Source: Clostridia bacterium (GTDB lineage: Bacteria > Bacillota > Clostridia > Christensenellales > Aristaeellaceae). From it: a DNA stretch of 64,000 bases. How positions within the stretch are numbered: position 1 is the stretch's first letter; the number at the start of each line of letters is the position of its first letter. Both the position numbers and the translations under genes were made by a program. The stretch spans positions 1 through 64,000 of the forward strand of contig JAFWZN010000078.1 in NCBI GenBank assembly GCA_017522345.1, read 5' to 3'. The notes beneath the pieces were generated by a model that did no database searches, had not been told where the DNA came from, and saw only the letters and a program-made list of their open reading frames with translations. This document shows, piece after piece, positions 33,316 to 42,607 of this stretch.

Positions 33316-35427
33316 ATGTCTTCCTACAAGCTTCTCATCGTTGAGTCGCCGGCGAAAGCCAAAACGATTTCCAAATATCTGGGCCGCGGCTATAAGGTCG
33401 AGGCCTCTCAGGGTCACGTCCGAGATCTGCCCAAGAGCCAGCTTGGCGTGGACGTTGAAAATAATTTTGAACCCAAATACATCACCATCCGCGGTCGCGG
33501 CGATATTTTAACCCGCATTCGCAAGGAAGCCAAGGGCGCGTCCCGCATCTTCCTCGCGACAGACCCTGACCGCGAAGGCGAAGCCATCTCCTGGCATCTC
33601 GCCGCAATGCTGGGCATTGACGAAAAAGACGCCTGCCGCATCGAATTTAACGAAGTTACCAGCAAGGCCGTCAAAGCCGCCGTCAAAAACCCGAGGCCGC
33701 TGGATATGAACCTGATCAACGCCCAGCAGGCGCGCCGTGTGCTCGACCGCCTTGTGGGCTATAAAATCAGTCCTCTGCTTTGGAGCAAGGTTCGAAAGGG
33801 CCTGTCCGGCGGACGCGTTCAGAGCGTCGCCGCCGCCATGATCTGCCAAAGGGAAAGAGAAATCGAAGGCTTTGAACCTGAGGAATACTGGACGATTGAC
33901 GCGGAATTTGTAAGCGGCAAGCAGCGCTTCTCCGCCCGTTTTTTATCCGCAGGCGCGGACAAAAAGGAATTAAAGAGCAAATCGGATGCCTTCGATATCA
34001 TGCAGCGCATCGAAAACGGCGCCTTTACCGTATCATCCGTCAAGGAAGCCGAGCGCAAAAAGTATCCCGCTCCGCCCTTCACCACCTCAAATCTTCAGCA
34101 GGAGGCTTCCAGAAAGCTCAACTTCACCGCCATCAAGACCATGCAGGTTGCCCAGCAGCTTTATGAGGGCGTTGAAATCGAAGGCATGGGCTCGTTGGGT
34201 CTGGTCAGCTACATCCGTACCGATTCCACCCGCATTTCCGACGACGCAATGGTTCAGCTTCGCGAAGCCATTTTAGAGCGCTTCGGTCAGGAATATCTGC
34301 CGGAGACGCCCAACGTATACAAAAGCCGCAAAAATGCGCAGGACGCGCACGAAGCCATTCGCCCGACCGACGCAAGCCTGCGCCCCGAAAAGCTGAAGGG
34401 ACTTGTTACAAACGATCAGTATAAACTCTATAAACTCATCTACGACCGCTTCTTCGCAAGCCAGATGACGCCCGCCGTGTACGACACGCTTTCTGCCGAT
34501 ATCGCATCCGGCGATGAGATTGTCTTCCGCCACACAAGCCAGAAGCTGAAGTTCGCCGGTTTTACCGCCGTGTATGAAGAGGGCATCGACGAAGAAGCCA
34601 TCGAGACGGACAACCGCATGCCGAATCTTTCCGAAGGAGAAACGGTATCCCTTATTTCCGCTTCTCCCGAGCAGCACTTTACCCAGCCTCCCGCGCGTTA
34701 TACCGAAGCCTCGCTGGTAAAAGCACTGGAAGAAAAGGGAATCGGCCGCCCGTCCACTTATGCGCCCACGATTGCGACGATCATTCAGAGGGGCTATATT
34801 TCCCGCGAAAAGAAGCGCCTGTTCCCCACCGAACTCGGAAACGTCGTAAACGACATGATGACCCGCTCCTTCCCCGACATCGTGGATATTCAGTTCACCG
34901 CCGAAATGGAGACCAAGCTCGATCAGGTGGAGTCCGGCGAAGCCGAATGGCATAAGGTCATCACCGATTTCTACGGCCCGTTTGAAAAAACGCTTGAGGC
35001 CGCCGAAGCCACGATTGAAAAGGTCAAGGTGGAGGACGAGGTCTCCGACGTGCCCTGCGAAAAGTGCGGCGCGATGATGGTGTATAAGATGGGCCGTTTT
35101 GGACGCTTCTTAGCCTGCCCGCGCTTCCCCGAGTGCCGCCACACGCAGGCCATCCTGAAGTCTCTTGACGTTCCCTGCCCCGACTGCGGCGGAAAGCTCA
35201 TCGAGCGCGTAAGCAGAAAGGGCAGAAAGTTCTACGGCTGCGAAAAGTATCCTGAGTGTCAGTTTGTTTCATGGGATATGCCGGTAAACGATAAATGCCC
35301 AAACTGCGGCGACAGAATGGTTCAAAAGCGCACGCACAAGGGCGAAATCATGCACGTTTGCGTTAACGAAGCCTGTCAGACGCGCGTGCCGGTCGAAAAT
35401 ACAAACAAGGATGACGAGAATGAATAA
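33316..35427 (+). CDS. topA: DNA topoisomerase I
   Basis: This 703-residue type IA topoisomerase relaxes negative supercoils. The TOPRIM domain starts LLIVESPAKAKTISKYLG and contains the acidic TDPDREGE. The catalytic tyrosine is in SYIRTDSTRIS. The C-terminus has three zinc fingers of the CxxC type, at about residues 580-700. GGAGGG precedes the ATG. Order dprA-topA-trmFO matches Bacillus subtilis. Confidence 0.98.
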   Translation: MSSYKLLIVESPAKAKTISKYLGRGYKVEASQGHVRDLPKSQLGVDVENNFEPKYITIRGRGDILTRIRKEAKGASRIFLATDPDREGEAISWHLAAMLGIDEKDACRIEFNEVTSKAVKAAVKNPRPLDMNLINAQQARRVLDRLVGYKISPLLWSKVRKGLSGGRVQSVAAAMICQREREIEGFEPEEYWTIDAEFVSGKQRFSARFLSAGADKKELKSKSDAFDIMQRIENGAFTVSSVKEAERKKYPAPPFTTSNLQQEASRKLNFTAIKTMQVAQQLYEGVEIEGMGSLGLVSYIRTDSTRISDDAMVQLREAILERFGQEYLPETPNVYKSRKNAQDAHEAIRPTDASLRPEKLKGLVTNDQYKLYKLIYDRFFASQMTPAVYDTLSADIASGDEIVFRHTSQKLKFAGFTAVYEEGIDEEAIETDNRMPNLSEGETVSLISASPEQHFTQPPARYTEASLVKALEEKGIGRPSTYAPTIATIIQRGYISREKKRLFPTELGNVVNDMMTRSFPDIVDIQFTAEMETKLDQVESGEAEWHKVITDFYGPFEKTLEAAEATIEKVKVEDEVSDVPCEKCGAMMVYKMGRFGRFLACPRFPECRHTQAILKSLDVPCPDCGGKLIERVSRKGRKFYGCEKYPECQFVSWDMPVNDKCPNCGDRMVQKRTHKGEIMHVCVNEACQTRVPVENTNKDDENE

Positions 35428-36724
35428 AACCTGCACAGTTGTCGGCGCGGGTCTTGCCGGCTGCGAAGCTGCATGGCAGTTGGCTGAGCGCGGAATCAGC
35501 GTAACGCTTTATGAAATGAAGCCGGAAAGCTATTCTCCTGCCCACAAAATGTCCGGCTTTGCCGAGCTTGTTTGCTCCAACTCCTTAAAAGCCGAGCATC
35601 TGACGAACGCTTCCGGCCTTTTGAAGGCTGAAATGCGCTTGTTGGACAGCTTAATTCTAAAAGCCGCGTATCATGCGCGCGTGCCCGCCGGCGGCGCGCT
35701 TGCCGTAGACCGGGATAATTTCTCTATCTACATCACAAGCGCCATGGAAAACCACGAAAACATCACCGTCATAAGGAAAAGAATCGACGAAATTCCCGAC
35801 GGGCCTGTTGTGATCGCAACCGGCCCTCTGACGCATAGCGTTCTGGCGGAAGCCATCACGCGTCTTCCCGGCTTCAGCGCGCTGCATTTTTTCGACGCCG
35901 CCGCGCCCATCGTAACCCTCGATTCCCTTAATATGGACAAGGTTTTCCGCGCCTCGCGCTATGAAAAGGGCGCCGACTACTTAAACTGCCCCATGACCGA
36001 GGACGAATACAACGCATTTTACGACGCGCTTATGTCAGCCGAGCTTGCCGAGGTTCACGAGTTTGACAAAAAGCAGGTCTTTGAAGGCTGCCTGGCCGTC
36101 GAAATCCTTGCCTCTCGCGGTCGTCAGACGTTGGCCTTCGGTCCGCTAAAGCCGGTAGGTCTTGTCGATCCCAGAACCGGAAAAGCGCCGTACGCCAACG
36201 TTCAGCTCCGTCAGGACAACGAGCAGGGCACGCTTTTTAATCTGGTCGGTTTTCAAACGCGCCTTAAGTGGGGCGAGCAAAAGCGCGTCTTCTCCATGAT
36301 TCCGGGGCTTGAAAATGCCGAGTTCGTCAGATACGGCGTAATGCACCGAAATACATATTTGAACAGCCCCGATGTTCTTAGCAAAAATTTCAGCGTGAAG
36401 GGCAATCCCGATATGCGCTTTGCCGGTCAGATTACGGGCGTTGAAGGCTATATGGAATCGACCGCAAGCGGCTTAATTGCCGGTATTTCTCTTGCCAAGC
36501 GTCTTTTAGGCGAGGAAGAGCCCGAATTTACGGGCGACACGGTTTTGGGCGCGCTTGCCCGCCACGTCGTCTCCCCCACGCCCGACTTTCAGCCGATGAA
36601 CGCCAATTTCGGCATTTTGGATAAGCTTACAGAGCGCATCCGCGGAAAGCGCAACCGTTATGAAAAATTGGCCGAATTGTCCCTTGCGCGCGTAAATGAA
36701 ATCAAAGCAACCTATCATCTCTGA
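35420..36724 (+). CDS. trmFO: tRNA uracil-54 C5-methyltransferase TrmFO
   Basis: This 434-residue folate- and FAD-dependent enzyme methylates U54 of tRNA. The FAD site VVGAGLAGCEAAWQLAERG is at the N-terminus. The family motifs MKPESYSPAHKMSGFAELVCSN (read in two pieces), AGQITGVEGYMES and HVVSPTPDFQPMNANFG are present. The ATG at 35420 overlaps the topA stop by 8 bases with AAGGA 8 bases upstream, so it is preferred over an ATG at 35411. Confidence 0.96.
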   Translation: MNKTCTVVGAGLAGCEAAWQLAERGISVTLYEMKPESYSPAHKMSGFAELVCSNSLKAEHLTNASGLLKAEMRLLDSLILKAAYHARVPAGGALAVDRDNFSIYITSAMENHENITVIRKRIDEIPDGPVVIATGPLTHSVLAEAITRLPGFSALHFFDAAAPIVTLDSLNMDKVFRASRYEKGADYLNCPMTEDEYNAFYDALMSAELAEVHEFDKKQVFEGCLAVEILASRGRQTLAFGPLKPVGLVDPRTGKAPYANVQLRQDNEQGTLFNLVGFQTRLKWGEQKRVFSMIPGLENAEFVRYGVMHRNTYLNSPDVLSKNFSVKGNPDMRFAGQITGVEGYMESTASGLIAGISLAKRLLGEEEPEFTGDTVLGALARHVVSPTPDFQPMNANFGILDKLTERIRGKRNRYEKLAELSLARVNEIKATYHL

Positions 36725-36736
36725 TCGGAGGATATC

Positions 36737-37273
36737 ATGTCTCAGTTTCGAGGAACCACTATCTGCGCCGTCAAGCGTGACGGCGTAATCGCTATCGCCG
36801 GAGACGGTCAGGTGACCATGGGCGAAAGCGTGATTATGAAAAACGGCGCGAAAAAGGTGCGCAGAATTTTTGACGGCAAGGTTGTGATCGGTTTTGCCGG
36901 CGCGGTCGCCGACGCGTTTGCCCTTTCCGAAAAGCTGGAAGCAAAGCTTTCCCAATTTTCCGGAAACCTTCAAAGAGCCGCTGTTGAGCTTGCACAGGAT
37001 TGGCGCACCAATAAGGAAATGCGTCAGCTGCAAGCCATGCTGATCGCCGCCGATAAGGATAATCTGATGCTCGTTTCGGGCACCGGCGAAGTGATCGAGC
37101 CGGACGACGGCATTCTCGCCATCGGAAGCGGCGGAAACTTTGCTTTGTCCGCCGCCCGTGCGCTTATGGAGAACACTTCCCTTTCCGCAAAGGACATTGC
37201 GGATAAGGCGCTTCATATCGCCGCCTCCATCTGCGTATTTACAAACGACCACATTATTGTCGAGGTAGTATAA
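36737..37273 (+). CDS. hslV: ATP-dependent protease subunit HslV (ClpQ)
   Basis: This 178-residue proteasome-like peptidase forms a double hexamer. The N-terminus [16 protein letters not shown] has a five-residue extension before the usual TT. It starts with Ser2, like CodW of Bacillus, where the N-terminal serine is the nucleophile. [16 protein letters not shown] and [15 protein letters not shown] are typical. It lies 12 bases after trmFO; the xerC-like codV gene found between them in Bacillus is absent. It forms a pair with hslU. Confidence 0.95.
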   Translation: MSQFRGTTICAVKRDGVIAIAGDGQVTMGESVIMKNGAKKVRRIFDGKVVIGFAGAVADAFALSEKLEAKLSQFSGNLQRAAVELAQDWRTNKEMRQLQAMLIAADKDNLMLVSGTGEVIEPDDGILAIGSGGNFALSAARALMENTSLSAKDIADKALHIAASICVFTNDHIIVEVV

Positions 37274-37275
37274 GA

Positions 37276-38640
37276 ATGAACACGCTTACGCCCCGTGAAA
37301 TCGTCAGAGAGCTTGACCGCTATATTGTAGGTCAAGCCTCCGCCAAGCGCGCGGTTGCGGTTGCACTTCGAAACCGCTATCGCAGAATGCAGCTTCCCGA
37401 GGAAATCCGCGAGGAAGTTACGCCCAAGAATATTCTGATGGTCGGCCCGACAGGCGTCGGCAAGACAGAAATCGCAAGGAGACTTGCCAAGCTTGTGGAC
37501 GCGCCCTTTGTAAAGGTCGAGGCCACGAAGTTCACCGAGGTCGGCTATGTCGGCCGCGACGTCGAGTCCATCATCCGCGATCTCACCGAGGCGGCCATTC
37601 GCCTTGTCAAAAAGCAGCAGACCACGCTCATTCACGATATGGCCGCGCAGGCAGCCGAAAACCGTCTGGTCGAGCTCATTGTAAAGCCGGTTAAGAAAAA
37701 GGCCAATCCCATCGACATTATATTAGGCAACCGTCCGAAAGAGCCCGAGCTTCCCGAAAGCGAGCAGCAGAAGCTGGCCGTAAAGCGGGACGACATCCGC
37801 GAAAGCTTAAAGCGCGGAGAACTCGAAGATACGCTTGTTGAAATCGAGGTTGAGGAGTTTACGCCGAAGACCGAGATTCCCGGCATAGATATGAACATGA
37901 GCGATATGCTGGGCGGCATGCTTCCCAAGAAAACCAAAATAAGAAAAGTGCCCGTGCGCGAGGCAAGACGCATCCTGATTTCTGAAGAAGAAAACCAAAT
38001 GATCGACATGGACGCGGTATATTCCGACGCCATCGCCCGCGTAGAGCAGCACGGAATCGTGTTTTTGGACGAAATCGACAAGGTTGCGGGACGAGGCGGC
38101 GGACACGGCCCCGACGTATCGCGCGAAGGCGTTCAGCGCGATATCCTGCCCATTGTAGAAGGCTCGACCGTTTCCACCAAATACGGGCCGGTCAGAACCG
38201 ATCACATCCTCTTTATCGCCGCCGGCGCGTTCCACGTGTCGAAGGTCACGGATTTGATTCCCGAGCTTCAAGGCCGCTTCCCTGTGCGCGTGACGCTTGA
38301 GCCTCTGACGAAGGACGATTACAAGCACATCCTCACGCAGCCCGAAAACTGCTTAATCCGCCAGTACCAGGCGCTTTTGAAGGTAGACGGCGTAGACCTC
38401 AAGTTCGAAGACAGCGCGATCGAAGCCATTGCGGAATACACATGGCGCGCCAACGAAAACAGCGAAAACACCGGCGCCAGACGTCTTCACACCGTGCTTG
38501 AGCAAATTTTGGACGATATCGCCTTCAACGCAGGCGGCGGCGACGCGCCCGAGATTGAGGTCGTCGTAAACGCGGAATATGTCAAAAAGCAGATCATGGG
38601 CGAAGTCAAGGACGCCGATCTTCACAAATACATCCTGTAA
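37276..38640 (+). CDS. hslU: ATP-dependent protease ATPase HslU (ClpY)
   Basis: This 454-residue AAA+ unfoldase feeds HslV. It has Walker A GPTGVGKTE, the pore motif EVGYVGRDVESIIRDL, an inserted helical I domain (about 120-220, including PKTEIPGIDMNMSDMLGG), Walker B VFLDEIDK, and a C-terminal sensor-2 region with ENTGARRLHTVLE. It starts 3 bases after the hslV stop. No codY follows, unlike Bacillus; a hairpin with a T run follows instead. Confidence 0.97.
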   Translation: MNTLTPREIVRELDRYIVGQASAKRAVAVALRNRYRRMQLPEEIREEVTPKNILMVGPTGVGKTEIARRLAKLVDAPFVKVEATKFTEVGYVGRDVESIIRDLTEAAIRLVKKQQTTLIHDMAAQAAENRLVELIVKPVKKKANPIDIILGNRPKEPELPESEQQKLAVKRDDIRESLKRGELEDTLVEIEVEEFTPKTEIPGIDMNMSDMLGGMLPKKTKIRKVPVREARRILISEEENQMIDMDAVYSDAIARVEQHGIVFLDEIDKVAGRGGGHGPDVSREGVQRDILPIVEGSTVSTKYGPVRTDHILFIAAGAFHVSKVTDLIPELQGRFPVRVTLEPLTKDDYKHILTQPENCLIRQYQALLKVDGVDLKFEDSAIEAIAEYTWRANENSENTGARRLHTVLEQILDDIAFNAGGGDAPEIEVVVNAEYVKKQIMGEVKDADLHKYIL

Positions 38641-38652
38641 CCGAATAGAAAG

Positions 38653-38704
38653 AAACCTCCCCGTGCAAAATAAGGAAAACGCATTTTGCATAAGGAGGTT
38701 TTTT
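38653..38704 (+). terminator. Terminator that also holds the next gene's ribosome site
   Basis: AAACCTCC (38653-38660) pairs with GGAGGTTT (38694-38701), and TGCAAAAT (38664-38671) pairs with ATTTTGCA (38683-38690) inside it. A run of six T follows at 38699-38704 and the ATG of the next gene comes immediately after. The 3' arm is the Shine-Dalgarno sequence of that gene, so the hairpin can both end hslU transcripts and mask the next start. Confidence 0.7.
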
Positions 38705-41026
38705 ATGTTAGGCGTAATTATGGCGGGCGGTCAGGGCGAACGGCTTCGTCCGCTGACATGCACGCTTCCAAAGCCAATGACGCTGATCGGCGGTCAGCCG
38801 ATTTTAGCACATACGCTTGGTTTGCTTAAAAAACACGGAATAACGGAAGCCGCCGTTACGTTAGGCTATCTTCCAAGCGTCATTATGGACGCATTCGGGG
38901 ATGAATTTGACGGCGTAGCGCTTCACTATTTCACCGAACGTCGCCCGATGGGTACCGCCGGCGGCGTAAAATTATGCAGAGATTTCTTGAAGGAAACCTT
39001 TATCGTATTGTCGGGCGACGGAATCACCGACGTTGATCTAACAAAAGCGCTTTCTTTTCATCATGAGAAACACGCCTTGGCCACGATGGTTCTTACGCGC
39101 GTTCAGAACCCGACCGAGTACGGCCTTGTTCATACGGACGAAGACGGACGCATTTTATCCTTCACCGAAAAGCCCGCATGGAAAAAGGTGGACGGCGACA
39201 CAGCCAACACGGGCATCTATATTCTTGAACCCGAGATTCTTGACTTCATCCCGGACGGGGAAGCATATGACTTCGGAAAACAGCTGTTTCCGGAGCTTGT
39301 CAGGCAGAATCTGGCTGTATTCGGCTTTGAATCCGACGCCTATTGGTGCGACGTTGGCAATTTGGACGCATATCTTTGCGCTAATATCGACGTTCTTAAC
39401 GGAAATCTCACCACTTTCTCCCTTCCCGAAAACGGCATTATCCGAATGCCGGGGGCAATCGTGGATGAAAGAAGCCGCATCGAGGGCCCCGTTTTCATCG
39501 GTGCCGGCGCGCACATCATGAAAAATACCTTTATCGGCGCAGGCTCGGTCATTGGAGGCGGCGCAATCGTCATGGAAGGCGCGTCGGTTAAGCGCAGCGT
39601 CATCTATCCGGGAAGCCGGATCGGTGAAAACGTTCAGCTTCGCGGCTGCGTGCTCGCCCCGCATGCGTTTATATCCAACGGCGCAAGCATCTTTGAGGGC
39701 TGTGTGATCGGCGAGAAAACGCATGTTGGCGAAGGCTGCGTCATCGATTCAGGCGCGAAAATCTGGCCGGGAAAGGTCATTTCCGAGGGCCGCAGGATTT
39801 CTCAAAGCATCGTATGGGGGCAAAAATCCCGAGACGATTTTTCCGGCCTGTCCATCCGCATAAAAACGCCCACGGAGGCGGTGAGCGCCGCCGAGGCCTG
39901 CGCATGGAAGCTGAACGCGCCGGTTTCGCTTGTGGCAAGAAGCGCCTCGCAAGTCGCGGCAAATCAGGCGCGCGCGTTTTCCGCTGGTCTGATTGCGGAG
40001 GGCGTTCACGTGTACGACATGGGCGACGCTACCCTGCCCCTTCTCATGTGCGCGATGAGAGAAAGCTGCGCCGACGGCGGCTATTATGTGACGGGCGACA
40101 GCGTTACGCCGATCAGGAAAAACGCGCTTCCCGTCTCAGACTCCGAAAAACGCATGATCCGCGCCGCGCTTTCAAGGCAGGACGCTCCGCTTTCCTATAC
40201 TTCGTTCACAAGCCGCCTTGAAAATGCAGGACGATTTGATTTAGTGTATTTCAAACATCTTGAATCCGCCGTTACAAGTCCTCTGCGCCGCTTCAAAGCC
40301 GCCGTGCATTCCAATCGCGAACAGCTTCTTTATTACGCAGAGAACGCATTCAGGCGCTTAAATTACGTCTGCCGCGCGGAATGGGAAGAAGAGCTGATGG
40401 AGCTTTCAGAAGACGAAATCGGCGTTTTTTTATCGGACGATGGAAAAACTGCGGCGTTTTCCCAAACGAACAAACGTCTTGCGGATGCCGAAAACGAAAT
40501 GCTGATCGCGTGGGCGCTTCTCGAAAGAGAAGAAAAAATCATTTACGCACCGCCCTGCGCGACGCACGCGCTTGACGAGATTGCAAAGGCGTACGGCGCA
40601 AGCGTTCAGTACTTTTCAGACGAACGGGCGCTGTGGGAGCAGCTTTCAAAATCCTCCGCACTCCAGTTCTTCGCCCGAACGGACGGAATCTATCTGTCCC
40701 TTTTGGTTATGGACGTTCTTTCTAGCAAAAACACGCATCTGGATGAAATTCTCCGCCGTTTCCCCAGCGTATACCGGGCAAACTTCTCCATCCCGCTTCC
40801 CGACGAAAAGCGCGCCGGAATGCTCAAAAGAATCAAAACGCGCGCGCCCGGGGAATACGAATGCGAGGAATGGTTCTACCATAACCAAGCCGGATGCGCG
40901 TGGATTCAGCCGGATGAAGCAAAGCCTGTTTTAAGCGTTGTTTCGGAAGCCCGCGACATGGAAACCGCGCAGGAAATCTGCGACGTATTCTCCGGGCTGT
41001 TTCTTGATTCGCTCAATGAACAATAG
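38705..41026 (+). CDS. NDP-sugar pyrophosphorylase fused to degenerate phosphomutase
   Basis: This 773-residue protein has three parts. Residues 1-235 form a sugar-phosphate nucleotidyltransferase with MAGGQGERLRPLTCTLPKPM, LSGDGITDVDL and WCDVGNLDAY. Residues about 245-385 form a left-handed beta-helix of hexapeptides (GPVFIGAGAHIMKNTFIGAG). Residues about 395-773 resemble a phosphoglucomutase or phosphomannomutase, but the catalytic serine loop TASHNP is replaced by VTGDSVTP and the DGDxDR metal loop by SDDGKT. Related full fusions are about 820-840 residues and make GDP-mannose or similar. The mutase half is probably not catalytic. The ATG at 38705 follows AAGGAGG. Confidence 0.85.
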   Translation: MLGVIMAGGQGERLRPLTCTLPKPMTLIGGQPILAHTLGLLKKHGITEAAVTLGYLPSVIMDAFGDEFDGVALHYFTERRPMGTAGGVKLCRDFLKETFIVLSGDGITDVDLTKALSFHHEKHALATMVLTRVQNPTEYGLVHTDEDGRILSFTEKPAWKKVDGDTANTGIYILEPEILDFIPDGEAYDFGKQLFPELVRQNLAVFGFESDAYWCDVGNLDAYLCANIDVLNGNLTTFSLPENGIIRMPGAIVDERSRIEGPVFIGAGAHIMKNTFIGAGSVIGGGAIVMEGASVKRSVIYPGSRIGENVQLRGCVLAPHAFISNGASIFEGCVIGEKTHVGEGCVIDSGAKIWPGKVISEGRRISQSIVWGQKSRDDFSGLSIRIKTPTEAVSAAEACAWKLNAPVSLVARSASQVAANQARAFSAGLIAEGVHVYDMGDATLPLLMCAMRESCADGGYYVTGDSVTPIRKNALPVSDSEKRMIRAALSRQDAPLSYTSFTSRLENAGRFDLVYFKHLESAVTSPLRRFKAAVHSNREQLLYYAENAFRRLNYVCRAEWEEELMELSEDEIGVFLSDDGKTAAFSQTNKRLADAENEMLIAWALLEREEKIIYAPPCATHALDEIAKAYGASVQYFSDERALWEQLSKSSALQFFARTDGIYLSLLVMDVLSSKNTHLDEILRRFPSVYRANFSIPLPDEKRAGMLKRIKTRAPGEYECEEWFYHNQAGCAWIQPDEAKPVLSVVSEARDMETAQEICDVFSGLFLDSLNEQ

Positions 41027-41030
41027 TATA

Positions 41031-41071
41031 AAAAACGACGCCTTCGCGCAAAATGCGAAAGCGCCGTTTTT
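41031..41071. terminator. Bidirectional terminator
   Basis: AAAAACG (41031-41037) pairs with CGTTTTT (41065-41071), with an inner stem around TTCGC / GCGAA. It separates the rightward housekeeping run from the leftward genes. Confidence 0.75.
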
Positions 41072-41081
41072 GTTTATTTCG

Positions 41082-42536
41082 TTATCCTTCAGCGTAACTC
41101 GCGCCGAAAATCTCAGAAAGACCCGGAACGCCCATCATCATTGATGTCATCAGCGCATCAACGATATTGTTAAAATCGAGCAGCATTTCCGTATTTTCTT
41201 CGTCATTCATCGAAAAGATGTCAACCGCAGGGACACCTTCGGGGATAAAGGAAACGGGTGCGCCGGAGCCCTTTCCGAAGCCTACGTTCACCTTGGCCTG
41301 AACCCCAATGTTCGTCGCCAGCTGAATCGTTCCCTGTTCATTTTTGTCGCCGTAATCGCTTGAAATCGCGCCAGAGTAGGAAAGCTGCGCCTCCAAACCG
41401 TCCAAATACACGCTCGCGTGGATATTGCGCGCCGTTTCGTTATCTGTGGCATTTACAAAGGAGAAATTATACAATGCGTTTCCTTCCGTGATGCCCAGAT
41501 AGAAATCCTGAACCGGCATTCCCGCGCTCTCGTACACCTGATAGGTAATAAGCCCAACCGTACGGTCGTTATTGAGAAGACCGATTTCAAGATAATCGTT
41601 CTTCGCATCCTGACTGCTTTCAACGGTCGCGTATAAAACCACCTTACTGTCCGAATCGCCCTGCATCTGTATATTCATATACAGAGAAGGCTTCTCCGTG
41701 TTGGTCACTTCAAAGAAGGCCGGGATGATAATTTCGTCGCCACAGCACATATTCCATTCGACGAAAATGTCGTTCTCGCCATAATAGGCGTTTCCCTTGA
41801 CGTTCACCTTCAGCGGCTTGATCGCGCTTTCATAAATCGACATGCTCGTTACGGGCGTATTTTCGGTTTCTCCGCTTTGAACAGCATACGGATCGCTCGG
41901 ATAATACTCGTTCAACGCGCTTATAAAGCTTTCCTGAGCGTCAAGCATGGTCAAAAACTGCGTAAACATTTCGTCGACCTCTTCGACGCTTATATCAATC
42001 GGCACGACAAAGCCGCTCATGCCGGTGTGAAGGAAGGTATCCACCTGACTGGTCTTGGCGTTTTTAAGCTGACTTCCGTCCTTGTAAATCCCATCGTAGA
42101 TTTCTCCGATCATATCTGCAAGGGAAATGTTCTCCGTTTCTTCCTCTGCCGGCGCATCATTGCCCGAAAACAGCATGGGAACCAGCCCGGAAAGATCCGT
42201 CTGTCCGTCCATGGCTTCCGAAAGCAATCCCATAAGATCGTTTACCGTCATCGTATAGCGGTTTTTAAAGCCGTCCGCATACAGAGAAACGGTTTCGTTT
42301 TCGATCTCAATGCCGCCCGCCGTCTGACCGTAGGATGTAACGGCGCGAAGAATCAGCTGAAATACATTTTCCATTCTCGCGTAAGATAGATTGACGGAAA
42401 GCCCCGTCAGATCAAATATATTCGTCCCATCCGTGTAGTAAGGATCAGAAATCGTCAAATAACCGTTTTCCGCCGTACCCACAAGCGAAAAAAGCATGAT
42501 GATCGCGAGAATCAGCGCACAGGCCTTCTTTTTCAT
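41082..42536 (-). CDS. Secreted protein of unknown function
   Basis: This 484-residue protein begins with a signal peptide (KKKACALILAIIMLFSLVGTA, split as basic end and hydrophobic core), probably cleaved before ENG. The mature part has alternating hydrophobic patterns suggesting beta structure, many aromatic and acidic residues, one Cys pair (MCCGD), and no recognised domain. It has no lipobox and no C-terminal anchor. The start at 42536 is chosen because GGAGGATAAAAG precedes it; an upstream ATG in frame at 42566 would spoil the signal peptide. A promoter lies at 42579-42606. It is transcribed alone. Confidence 0.8.
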   Translation of the reverse strand: MKKKACALILAIIMLFSLVGTAENGYLTISDPYYTDGTNIFDLTGLSVNLSYARMENVFQLILRAVTSYGQTAGGIEIENETVSLYADGFKNRYTMTVNDLMGLLSEAMDGQTDLSGLVPMLFSGNDAPAEEETENISLADMIGEIYDGIYKDGSQLKNAKTSQVDTFLHTGMSGFVVPIDISVEEVDEMFTQFLTMLDAQESFISALNEYYPSDPYAVQSGETENTPVTSMSIYESAIKPLKVNVKGNAYYGENDIFVEWNMCCGDEIIIPAFFEVTNTEKPSLYMNIQMQGDSDSKVVLYATVESSQDAKNDYLEIGLLNNDRTVGLITYQVYESAGMPVQDFYLGITEGNALYNFSFVNATDNETARNIHASVYLDGLEAQLSYSGAISSDYGDKNEQGTIQLATNIGVQAKVNVGFGKGSGAPVSFIPEGVPAVDIFSMNDEENTEMLLDFNNIVDALMTSMMMGVPGLSEIFGASYAEG

Positions 42537-42578
42537 ATCTTTTATCCTCCGCATTATTATTCTCATCTTTCCATTATA

Positions 42579-42606
42579 ATTATATCACATGCGCGGTCAT
42601 TTTGCA
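42579..42606 (-). promoter_or_regulatory. Promoter of the secreted-protein gene
   Basis: On the minus strand the -35 TTGCAA (42606-42601) and extended -10 TGATATAAT (core 42584-42579) have a 16-bp spacer. The -35 lies just outside the end of the ribulokinase gene. Confidence 0.65.
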
Positions 42607-42607
42607 A

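Noticed and set aside
38579-38704. A 42-residue N-terminal extension of the sugar nucleotidyltransferase
   Set aside because: It overlaps the end of hslU and reads through the terminator hairpin; the family start MLGVIMAGGQGERLRP at 38705 has the ribosome site.
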